From an uncultured Lachnospiraceae bacterium (GTDB lineage: Bacteria > Bacillota > Clostridia > Lachnospirales > Lachnospiraceae): a stretch of 12,980 nucleotides of DNA. The notes beneath the pieces are model-generated. The model was not told where the DNA came from, made no database searches, and saw only the letters and a list, made by a program, of their open reading frames with translations. Positions 1 through 6,295 of this stretch are shown here, piece after piece. The translations under genes and the position numbers were made by a program. The stretch spans positions 1 to 12,980 of the forward strand of contig CAKRWT010000052.1 of assembly GCA_934418125.1 (NCBI GenBank), read 5' to 3'. Positions within the stretch are counted from its first letter, which is position 1, and every line of letters begins with the position of its first letter.

Positions 1-1
1 A

Positions 2-66
2 CTGCCAGCAGATAAATTTCTGCTGACAGGAAAAATTTATATTTTTTCAATTGTCTACTTGACGGG
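2..66 (+). pseudogene. Out-of-frame N-terminal fragment of the binding-protein gene
   Basis: Frame 2 is open from the window edge and reads LPADKFLLTGKIYIFSIVYL followed by TG. The hydrophobic stretch IYIFSIVYL looks like the first beta strand of a PBP-type-1 fold, which the downstream frame lacks. Adding one G to the GGGG run at 64-67 would join it in frame to ARFNLDDPFWYP. The true start would then lie left of the window. An alternative is that the hydrophobic look is chance; a real deletion and a homopolymer base error cannot be told apart here. Confidence 0.4.
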
Positions 67-78
67 GCGCGGTTCAAT

Positions 79-900
79 TTGGATGACCCTTTCTGGTATC
101 CGGCTACGAAAGAAGCTTACCGCAATGCCAAAATCCACAATTTTGCAGTGGATGTGGCAGCACCGAAATCAAGAGGAAAAGATGGCACTGCAGAAATGGT
201 CGAGATTCTGAAAAGAGTAAGGGATGAAAAGTATGATGGTATCTGTATCTCTCCGATTGCAGAGGAAGAAGTAGAAAAGATGCTCAAACAGATAGAAGAA
301 AATGGGACTAAAATTATATTTATCTTATCGAAAATGGATACCATTCATTATGAGTCATTAATCGGAACAAATAGTTATAACTGTGGCAGGAGCACTGGAG
401 AAACCATCAAACAGATAATGAAAGGAACCGGAAAAGCGGGGATTATCAAATGGAAAGATAATTTGATTGAAACCGTAGAAGAAAGATATCAGGGAGTAAG
501 GGATGCTTTGCAGGGAAGTGATATAGAGCTGATTGATATTATCGGTCCCGGAGAACCATCTGAGGCAGAAGCGGAAGAATGCATTAACCGGGCTTTGGCA
601 GTACATCCGGATATTTCTATGTTTTGTGCCACGAATGTTGGATGGGGATTGGCATTCGGGAGGTATTTAAAGCAGCACAGACAGGAGATAAGACTTGTCA
701 TGGTTGATTTCACAGAAGATGTATCTGCGTTGATGGCAGAAGGCATTGTTGATGCAGCAATTGCCCAGAAACCGGAATTATGGGGGTCAATGACGCTTGA
801 TAAGATGGAAGATGTATTTGCCGGTAGAAAGATTGAAAAGGTAATTGATACCGGAACTTATGAAGTGAATGCATCCAATAGAAATATTTACGCTACATAA
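79..900 (+). CDS. Sugar-type periplasmic-binding-protein (PBP type 1), N-terminus missing or frameshifted
   Basis: This is the substrate-binding lobe pair of a PBP-type-1 protein of the RbsB/sugar-binding family, normally an extracytoplasmic lipoprotein feeding an ABC transporter or a sensor. The DDPFWYP stretch near the start matches the position of the NNPFF motif after strand beta-1 in RbsB. KYDGICISPI matches the GtkILLINP strand, and VHPDISMFCATNVGWGLAFGRYL matches the HPDvqAvFaqND hinge region. AAIAQKPELWG matches the late AtIAQ motif. The only in-frame start after the stop at 13-15 is TTG at 79, with no convincing ribosome site, no signal peptide and no beta-1 strand. The missing strand is readable one frame over at 2-66, so this is probably a disrupted or frameshifted gene rather than a genuine 273-residue protein. 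The ligand is unknown. A c-di-GMP enzyme follows after 93 bases but has its own promoter. Confidence 0.7.
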   Translation: MDDPFWYPATKEAYRNAKIHNFAVDVAAPKSRGKDGTAEMVEILKRVRDEKYDGICISPIAEEEVEKMLKQIEENGTKIIFILSKMDTIHYESLIGTNSYNCGRSTGETIKQIMKGTGKAGIIKWKDNLIETVEERYQGVRDALQGSDIELIDIIGPGEPSEAEAEECINRALAVHPDISMFCATNVGWGLAFGRYLKQHRQEIRLVMVDFTEDVSALMAEGIVDAAIAQKPELWGSMTLDKMEDVFAGRKIEKVIDTGTYEVNASNRNIYAT

Positions 901-920
901 GACAAAGACATAAGACAAAG
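895..920 (+). repeat. 13-bp perfect tandem duplication across a stop codon
   Basis: The unit acataagacaaag occurs twice back to back (895-907 and 908-920) with no mismatch. The first copy carries the TAA stop of the binding-protein gene (898-900). The duplication lies just upstream of the promoter of the next gene. Confidence 0.85.
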
Positions 921-933
921 ATGTTTTCGCTAT

Positions 934-961
934 TTGCAACCCAACCAAAATAGACTATAAT
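934..961 (+). promoter_or_regulatory. Sigma-A-type promoter for the GGDEF/EAL gene
   Basis: The -35 box TTGCAA (934-939) and a perfect -10 box TATAAT (956-961) are separated by 16 bases. Transcription would begin near 968, about 25 bases before the ATG at 994, which leaves no room for a c-di-GMP riboswitch in the leader. Confidence 0.7.
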
Positions 962-973
962 AGAGGGGAAATT

Positions 974-997
974 ATGGTTGGGAGTAAAAATGAATGA
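974..997 (+). other. Possible leader mini-ORF overlapping the start of the GGDEF/EAL gene
   Basis: ATG at 974 follows a GAGGGG ribosome site (963-968) by 5 bases and opens a 7-residue frame, MVGSKNE. Its TGA (995-997) overlaps the ATG of the downstream gene (994-996) as ATGA. This is the classic layout for translational coupling, but so short a frame can arise by chance. Confidence 0.35.
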
Positions 998-3900
998 CAC
1001 AAATGATAAAGAGCGTTTTGTTTTCTGATTGTGCGGCTTTTCTACAGAAGCACGATATCCGACAGGGAGCAATTATGAACATCGGAATCGATAATCTGCG
1101 TGAAATCAATGCAATTCACGGCATGCAGATGGGAGATGAAATACTTGACCTTTTTACCCAGATTATTGTGGGGGAAGTCGGAGAGAAAAATGTATTCCGT
1201 CTGGAAAGCAGCGATGAATTTATTGTAATTCTTCCGAAATACCATGTGGCAGCGGAAGGAAAGAATCTGTTCGTGAAAATCCAGAAAGAAGTGAATGAGC
1301 AGTGCCATAAGAGAAGCTTTTATTATACTGTTTCTGCAGGAATGGTTCTGTTCAGCGGAATCAGGCATGAAGTGGAGGATATTTTCTCCTGCGCGGAGTT
1401 TGCCTTAAACAGAGCGAAGGAAAATGGAAAAAACAGAATATTTGTCTACAGCATTGCGCAGTTTGAAGAGTATGGACAGAAGATGGAACTGACCAGAGAA
1501 CTGCGCAGGGCTGTAGAGCATCAGTTTGCAGGATTTGAACTGTATTACCAGCCGCTGGTATCTACGGAGAAGAAGTCCATGATTGGTGCAGAGGCGTTAC
1601 TGCGCTGGAAAAATGCCAAATATCCAAAGGCAAATCCAGGGCAGTTTATTCCTGTTCTGGAGCAGTCAGGGCTTATCAATGAAGTAGGAAAGTTTATCAT
1701 TGAAGAAGCGGTAAAGCAACAAAAAGAATGGGATGAAATAAGTCCGGGATTTACCATTCATATCAATCTGTCCTATGTACAGTTCCAGTCAGGCAACCTG
1801 TTGGAACAATTGCGCTATGCCCTGGAAAAATATCAGGTTCCGGCGCAGCATATTGTTCTGGAAATTACAGAGAGTGGTTTTATCGGAAAAGACACCCGGA
1901 TTACCAGACAATTGAAAAGCCTGAAACAGATGGGATTCCAACTGGCATTGGATGATTTTGGAACAGGATATTCCAACTTTGCCTATCTGAAGGATTTTGA
2001 GCTGGATGTGGTAAAGCTGGACAAAGAGTTTATAACAGAAGCAATTAACAGCAGAGAAGGGATGCGGCTTTTAGTCCAGATAGTGAATACTATCCATGCG
2101 ATTGGCATGAAAGTGTGTCTGGAAGGGGTAGAGCAGCCGGCGGATTTGGACAGGCTTCTGCCGTATGGTCCGGAGATTATTCAGGGTTATGTTTTTGGAA
2201 AACCGGTAAATGCAGAGTCTTTCAAAGAGTATTTTACCAGACTGGATAATCAGGAATATCTGCATAAAATTACTATGGATAAGAAAGCAGATATGCCAGT
2301 AACCTACATGGTGGATGCTATCAGAGAGGATGACCGGAAGAAAGCCAAATCCCGGAAGCGAGGCATAGCCTTTATGACCGTTACGATAGCGGTATTGCTG
2401 GCAGTCTTTATCCTTATGGGGGTAGGCTATGGGGCTCATGCAAAGGGCATCCTGGAGAACCTGTTGCAGGATAATATGCAGCAGCAGTTAAGTACTGCTA
2501 TGGAGATATTGCAGAGTGAGACCGAAGATGCCCAGCAAATGGCAAGAGGCTTATCTGCTTTTGTGGCAGAGTCTTATCAGAGTGTGGACGAAAACAGCTA
2601 TGTGAAGGTGGTAAAATGTCTGGTACGGGAGCATGAACAGATAGGTGCTGCCGGTATCTGGCTGAATCCGGCGATTCTGGATGCCAATAATCTAAACTAT
2701 GTTTATGTGTATAAAGAAAATAATAAGATGAACGCTGTCTGCTATGAGAATATCAGCGATTATGGCTCTGCTGTCCAGGAATACTATGAGCAGTGCAGAA
2801 TAACGGGAGAAGAGTTTATCACAGAGCCTTATATGGACCCGGTTCTCGAAAGTGAAGTGATTACCTTTGTCTGTCCGGTGTACAATGCTGCAAATGGATT
2901 CATGGGTTGTATTACGGTGGATTTCTATCTGGAGGATATTAACAGAACCGTTGATACTTTACGTCCGGAAACCGGTGGATATGCTATTTTATTAGACGAA
3001 AACAAGAATTATCTTTGCGGCAGCTATGAAGATTATCATAATGATGATACTTTTACCGACCGGTTTAAGAACCAAAAGCAAGGAAATTTCCGGTATTATT
3101 GGGACAAAGAGTATGTGATTTATTTTGATACGATGGAGAATACCGGCTGGAAGCTTTTGACCTGTGCACGCTATAGTAAACTGTATGCTCCGGTAAAGCA
3201 GACCTTACTGGCGCTGGCTTGTATGATTGGTGTGGTGCTGGCAGCAGCGCTGATAGTAGTTATCATTATGGGCAAACTGTTCCGGAAACTGAATGATGCC
3301 GACCGGGAGAAACGGCGGAATATTAACATTTCCCAGTTCAGGGCATTGAGTTCGTCCTACTATCTGATTTTATCCGTCAATCTGGATACCAGAAAGGCAT
3401 CCGTGCTTTACAACAGCAATAAATGCGATACAATGGGGGCAGATAAAGAATATTTCGAACAGTACATTGAAGAAATCGGCAAGTATGTCGCCAGAGAAAA
3501 TCTCGAACGTTTTATGAATTTGTCCTCAGAAAGTAATTTAAGAGAATTACACTTACAGAATGTCCTGCGGGAGGAGATACAGATGCGGTTTCCGGCGCTG
3601 GGAGATGAAATTCAGTGGGTTGAGGTTTCCATCAGCGCGATTGACGGCACCGAAGGGAAAGAAGTATTGTATATGCTGCGTAACATTGATGTTTCCCGTA
3701 AAAAGGAGCAGAGCGCGTTGCAGGCAAACAGTCAGCTGGTAGACAGGCTGCGTTCCGTCAATGAGGAACTGTTCCGTGTCAGTGTAACCGATAAGATGAC
3801 CGGCGTATATAACCGGGAAGGGTTAGAGTATTATACGGAGCCCATTCTGAAACAGGCAGGAGAACCGGGCTATAAGCTGTTCCTGTTGTTAGCCGATGCA

Positions 3901-4266
3901 GATTGTTTAAAAAAAGTCAATGACGAGTGGGGACATGAGTCCGGCGATAAATATATCAGTATGGTGGCGGAGATATTACAGAGTGTCAAGCCTGCGGATT
4001 TGATATGTGCCAGAATCGGCGGTGATGAATTTGTTCTCTTTGGAGCCATGCCGGAAGGACAGAATCCACAGGAAATCGTAGAGGCAATTAATCATCTGGT
4101 GGAACAGCGGCAAAAAGAAATCGTGGATGGCTGGGAAATAGGAATCAGTGCCGGATATTTCTGGGGAAAACCGGATGCCAATAAGGATTATGATGATTAC
4201 AGCGCGATTGCGGATCATCACATGTACAAAATAAAGAAAGCTAAGAAGGAAAGAGAAAAAGAGTAG
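994..4266 (+). CDS. Membrane-bound dual c-di-GMP enzyme: degenerate GGDEF-EAL-TM-sensor-TM-GGDEF
   Basis: The predicted role is making and breaking c-di-GMP at the inner face of the membrane in response to an outside signal. Residues about 20-160 form a GGDEF-like domain whose signature is SSDEF (72-76), so it is probably catalytically dead. Residues about 165-415 are an EAL phosphodiesterase with its key residues present: EAL 200-202, N258, E293, DD 320-321, K341, E377 and Q397. A basic stretch (KKAKSRKR) leads into TM1 (about 457-480). An extracytoplasmic region of about 250 residues follows, dCache-like in length, then TM2 (about 737-762). After a PAS-like linker and a probable helix (about 900-925) comes a canonical GGDEF domain (RIGGDEF, 1007-1013). 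The usual RxxD inhibitory site reads KPAD (999-1002). The start is set by a stop immediately upstream (991-993) and GGGAG at 979-983. The tag gene follows closely. EAL ahead of the sensor and GGDEF after it is an unusual order. Net activity cannot be judged from sequence. Confidence 0.93.
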   Translation: MTQMIKSVLFSDCAAFLQKHDIRQGAIMNIGIDNLREINAIHGMQMGDEILDLFTQIIVGEVGEKNVFRLESSDEFIVILPKYHVAAEGKNLFVKIQKEVNEQCHKRSFYYTVSAGMVLFSGIRHEVEDIFSCAEFALNRAKENGKNRIFVYSIAQFEEYGQKMELTRELRRAVEHQFAGFELYYQPLVSTEKKSMIGAEALLRWKNAKYPKANPGQFIPVLEQSGLINEVGKFIIEEAVKQQKEWDEISPGFTIHINLSYVQFQSGNLLEQLRYALEKYQVPAQHIVLEITESGFIGKDTRITRQLKSLKQMGFQLALDDFGTGYSNFAYLKDFELDVVKLDKEFITEAINSREGMRLLVQIVNTIHAIGMKVCLEGVEQPADLDRLLPYGPEIIQGYVFGKPVNAESFKEYFTRLDNQEYLHKITMDKKADMPVTYMVDAIREDDRKKAKSRKRGIAFMTVTIAVLLAVFILMGVGYGAHAKGILENLLQDNMQQQLSTAMEILQSETEDAQQMARGLSAFVAESYQSVDENSYVKVVKCLVREHEQIGAAGIWLNPAILDANNLNYVYVYKENNKMNAVCYENISDYGSAVQEYYEQCRITGEEFITEPYMDPVLESEVITFVCPVYNAANGFMGCITVDFYLEDINRTVDTLRPETGGYAILLDENKNYLCGSYEDYHNDDTFTDRFKNQKQGNFRYYWDKEYVIYFDTMENTGWKLLTCARYSKLYAPVKQTLLALACMIGVVLAAALIVVIIMGKLFRKLNDADREKRRNINISQFRALSSSYYLILSVNLDTRKASVLYNSNKCDTMGADKEYFEQYIEEIGKYVARENLERFMNLSSESNLRELHLQNVLREEIQMRFPALGDEIQWVEVSISAIDGTEGKEVLYMLRNIDVSRKKEQSALQANSQLVDRLRSVNEELFRVSVTDKMTGVYNREGLEYYTEPILKQAGEPGYKLFLLLADADCLKKVNDEWGHESGDKYISMVAEILQSVKPADLICARIGGDEFVLFGAMPEGQNPQEIVEAINHLVEQRQKEIVDGWEIGISAGYFWGKPDANKDYDDYSAIADHHMYKIKKAKKEREKE

Positions 4267-4323
4267 GAAGAGAAACCTTAAAGGAAGAAAATGCTCCAGG
4301 CAGAAAATACGAGGGAGAGAACC

Positions 4324-4893
4324 ATGGCAGTCAGAATGGATTATACGGATGGAAAGAGCCGCTGTGGCTGGGCAAATCCGAAAAATCCCCTTTATATCAG
4401 GTATCATGATGAAGAATGGGGACAGCTGGTAACGGATGACAGACATCTGTTTGAGATGCTGATACTAGAGTCTTTCCAGGCAGGCTTATCCTGGGAGTGC
4501 GTGTTGAATAAAAGAGAGGCATTCCGGGAAGCCTTTGATGGATTTGATTTGGAAAAAGTGTGTGGCTACGGAGAAGAAAAGATGGAAGCACTCCGGCAGA
4601 ATCCGGACATTATCAGAAACCGTCTGAAAATACAGGCGGCGGTGGGAAATGCCAGAGTCTTTCGCCACATTGTAGAAGAATATGGTTCCTTTGCAGCCTA
4701 TCTTTCGCAGTTTACAGGAAATGAGATTCTTTATGAGAATGATAGGGTCAGTTCGCCGCTGTCGGATGCTATTTCTGCGGATTTGAAAAAGCGGGGAATG
4801 AAATTTGTGGGAACGACGATTATCTATTCGTATTTACAGGCAGTGGGGATGATATATTCCCATGAAGATGGATGTTGTTTATGCAGGCAGTAA
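4324..4893 (+). CDS. tag: DNA-3-methyladenine glycosylase I
   Basis: Tag excises 3-methyladenine from alkylated DNA, the first step of base-excision repair in the cytoplasm. The start chosen here has AGGGAG at 4312-4317, 6 bases before ATG, and gives 189 residues, close to the family norm of about 187. An in-frame ATG at 4291 with AAGGA would add 11 residues and cannot be excluded. The family pattern is clear: RCGW near the N-terminus, YHDEEWG, the base-pocket motif ESFQAGLSWECVLNKR, then TTIIYSYLQAVGMIYSH near the end. The Zn-snap residues are present as an N-terminal Cys (RCGW) and His (YHDEEW), and a C-terminal HEDGC (His-x3-Cys). It lies 57 bases after the c-di-GMP gene with no terminator visible between them, so co-transcription is likely but without obvious functional logic. 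Confidence 0.95.
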   Translation: MAVRMDYTDGKSRCGWANPKNPLYIRYHDEEWGQLVTDDRHLFEMLILESFQAGLSWECVLNKREAFREAFDGFDLEKVCGYGEEKMEALRQNPDIIRNRLKIQAAVGNARVFRHIVEEYGSFAAYLSQFTGNEILYENDRVSSPLSDAISADLKKRGMKFVGTTIIYSYLQAVGMIYSHEDGCCLCRQ

Positions 4894-4924
4894 TGTATTG
4901 GGAAGCGATGCTATTATTGAAATC

Positions 4925-4945
4925 TTGTAAGTTTTGTAAGTTTTG
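4925..4945 (+). repeat. Short 9-bp tandem repeat
   Basis: The unit ttgtaagtt is repeated twice plus three bases (ttg), just left of the palindromic element. It may be part of its flank or simple slippage. Confidence 0.6.
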
Positions 4946-5110
4946 ATTAGCATTCTCCAGACTGTCCATCGGAAAACCAGCCAGGACGCGCTTGCGCTCC
5001 GCTCCGGACGCAGCGGTACATAAGTGGCTGGAATACAGCCACTAAATACCGGCGTCCTACAAGGGTCCTGGGCAAGGTTATGCCGATGTACAGTCTGGAG
5101 AAGGCTGAGC
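4945..5110. mobile_element. MITE-like palindromic intergenic element with long terminal inverted repeats
   Basis: The left arm ttctccagactgtccatcgg (4953-4972) is the reverse complement of 5083-5102 in 19 of 20 positions. Extended outward (4945-4972 against 5083-5110), 24 of 28 positions pair. Inward, ccaggac (4981-4987) pairs with gtcctgg (5065-5071) after small bulges, so the arms are about 43-46 bases. Inside lies a GC-rich stretch and a second strong hairpin (5006-5057). No transposase is encoded. The structure suggests a non-autonomous element or an intergenic palindromic unit, possibly multicopy in the host genome. No clear target-site duplication was found. Family identity is unknown. 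Confidence 0.6.
5006..5057. repeat. Inner hairpin of the palindromic element
   Basis: The 5' arm GGACGC-AG-CGGTA-CATA-AGTGGCTG pairs with the 3' arm CAGCCACT-AAA-TACCG-GCGTCC, giving 8, 5 and 6 bp helices around a gaata loop (5031-5035). A second copy of the outer 5' segment, AGGACGC at 4983-4989, could instead pair with GCGTCCT (5052-5058), so two folds compete. There is no U-run after it, so it is not a standard intrinsic terminator. Confidence 0.75.
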
Positions 5111-5130
5111 AAGAATTAGGGATGATACAG
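5087..5130 (+). repeat. Direct repeat copy 1 (right end of the palindromic element plus flank)
   Basis: This 44-base stretch recurs at 5205-5248 with 4 mismatches. The last 25 bases (5106-5130) are identical in both copies. Its first part is the right arm of the inverted-repeat element; the last 20 bases, aagaattagggatgatacag, are not represented in the left arm. Confidence 0.85.
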
Positions 5131-5204
5131 ATTTGTAATAGTAGGCTGTGTAATAGAGAACTAGCGAAGATGTGTGCACGCTCCAGAAGGAATAGAGATT
5201 CCAG

Positions 5205-5248
5205 TGTGCAGTCTGAGGAAGGTTGAGCAAGAATTAGGGATGATACAG
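5205..5248 (+). repeat. Direct repeat copy 2
   Basis: Second copy of the 44-base repeat, offset 118 bases from copy 1. It ends 12 bases before the AGGAGG site of the next gene. Between the copies (5131-5204) is an imperfect stem: tgcac (5175-5179) with gtgca (5206-5210), and ggaat (5189-5193) with attcc (5198-5202). No convincing promoter was found in 4894-5274; the best candidate (TTGAGC at 5223, TACAGT at 5244, spacing 15) is weak. Confidence 0.85.
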
Positions 5249-5274
5249 TATTTGAGATACAGGAGGAAATAGAC

Positions 5275-5544
5275 ATGTACTATGTACCGGATGGAACGGA
5301 AAAATGTGGATTTTATGAGTGTAAGAAGTGCGGTAACCGCTTTCTTTCCTTACAGACGATGCAGAAGATATCCTGTCCTGATTGTGAGTCGGAGATTGAT
5401 TATGAAATCGGACCGGGAGAATCTTTAGAGGACTTGTTGGAGACAGCAGAACTACAGCAAATTGTTGAAGGGGCAGAAGAGGTGGAGAAGATGGATACCC
5501 TTTTAAGCCTTGCCATCACTGGCGGTGACTACACCTGGATATAG
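5275..5544 (+). CDS. Small zinc-ribbon protein of unknown function
   Basis: An 89-residue protein with a textbook ribosome site: AGGAGG at 5261-5266, 8 bases before ATG. The N-terminal half has a probable zinc ribbon, ECKKCG (C16, C19) and SCPDC (C34, C37), in the pattern C-x2-C-x14-C-x2-C, with an additional Cys at 11. The C-terminal half is acidic and probably helical (LEDLLETAELQQIVEGAEEVEKM). There is no signal peptide or membrane segment. I do not recognise a named family. It is 63 bases ahead of the chosen nth start on the same strand, so it may belong to the same transcript. Zinc ribbons often bind nucleic acid or protein, but nothing here fixes a function. Confidence 0.75.
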   Translation: MYYVPDGTEKCGFYECKKCGNRFLSLQTMQKISCPDCESEIDYEIGPGESLEDLLETAELQQIVEGAEEVEKMDTLLSLAITGGDYTWI

Positions 5545-5607
5545 TCTGATATCGTCACAGGTTGTGATGTGATGCGAATACAGAACAGATTAGAAATTGA
5601 GGAAAGC

Positions 5608-6249
5608 ATGAGAAAGAAAGAACTTGCACTGGAAGTTATCGAACGATTGAAAAAAGAATATCCCGATGCGGGCTGTACGCTGGAATATAAGGAAGCATGG
5701 AAGCTATTAGTCAGTGTACGGCTGGCGGCGCAGTGTACCGATGCCCGCGTGAATGTGGTGGTGGAGAAGCTGTATGAGAAATTCCCGGATGTGACAGCTT
5801 TAGCCAGTGCCCCTGTGGAAGAAATCGAAGAAATCGTGCGTCCCTGTGGATTGGGAAAGAGCAAGGCAAAAGACATCAGTGCCTGTATGAAAATGTTGCA
5901 GGAAAAATATCAGGGAGAGGTGCCGGAGGATTTCGATGCGTTGTTAGAGCTTCCGGGGGTAGGCAGAAAGAGTGCCAATCTGATTATGGGGGATGTGTTT
6001 GGAAAACCGGCGATTGTGACAGACACGCACTGTATCCGGCTGTGTAACCGGATTGGTCTGGTAGACCATATCAGGGAACCAAAGAAGGTAGAGATGGCAT
6101 TGTGGAAAATCATCCCACCTGAAGAAGGCAGCGATTTCTGCCACCGGCTGGTATACCATGGCAGAGAGGTCTGTACCGCCAGAACAACACCTCATTGTGA
6201 AAGGTGTTGTCTGGAAGATATCTGTAAGAAAAATGATGTGGCAAAATAA
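5608..6249 (+). CDS. nth: Endonuclease III (DNA glycosylase/AP lyase)
   Basis: Nth removes oxidised pyrimidines and cleaves at the abasic site in base-excision repair. From ATG 5608 (GAGGA at 5599-5603) the protein has 213 residues, near the 211 of E. coli Nth. An upstream in-frame GTG/ATG at 5569/5572 would add 12-13 atypical residues. The helix-hairpin-helix LPGVGRKSANLI carries the catalytic lysine (K121), and VTDTHCIRLCNR the catalytic aspartate (D139). The C-terminal iron-sulphur cluster ligands are Cys 189, 197, 200 and 206. Their first spacing is C-x7-C rather than the C-x6-C of E. coli. The N-terminal SVRLAAQCTD matches the AVLLSAQATD region. An M18 aminopeptidase follows after 46 bases, probably co-transcribed. 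Confidence 0.96.
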   Translation: MRKKELALEVIERLKKEYPDAGCTLEYKEAWKLLVSVRLAAQCTDARVNVVVEKLYEKFPDVTALASAPVEEIEEIVRPCGLGKSKAKDISACMKMLQEKYQGEVPEDFDALLELPGVGRKSANLIMGDVFGKPAIVTDTHCIRLCNRIGLVDHIREPKKVEMALWKIIPPEEGSDFCHRLVYHGREVCTARTTPHCERCCLEDICKKNDVAK

Positions 6250-6295
6250 GCTATGATACTTCAGAACACAAAAACCGATGGAAAGAGGAAAAATT

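Noticed and set aside
6..25. 7-bp hairpin cagcaga/tctgctg at the left edge as a terminator of an upstream gene.
   Set aside because: No T-run follows and frame 2 is open through it, so it is more likely coding sequence.
901..993. A c-di-GMP (GEMM) riboswitch in front of the c-di-GMP gene.
   Set aside because: The predicted leader is only about 25 bases and the space before it holds the promoter; too short for the aptamer.
3976..4446. Minus-strand frame of 156 codons over the end of the c-di-GMP gene and the start of tag.
   Set aside because: It lies opposite two clearly real genes and has no family signature.
4947..5276. Minus-strand frame of 109 codons through the intergenic region.
   Set aside because: It consists of the palindromic and direct repeats read in reverse and has no recognisable domain; treated as a by-product of the element.
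5555..5567. Inverted repeat TCACA-ggt-TGTGA before nth as a regulator site.
   Set aside because: The 3-base spacing and half-site order do not match a known operator and a 5-bp repeat is expected by chance.
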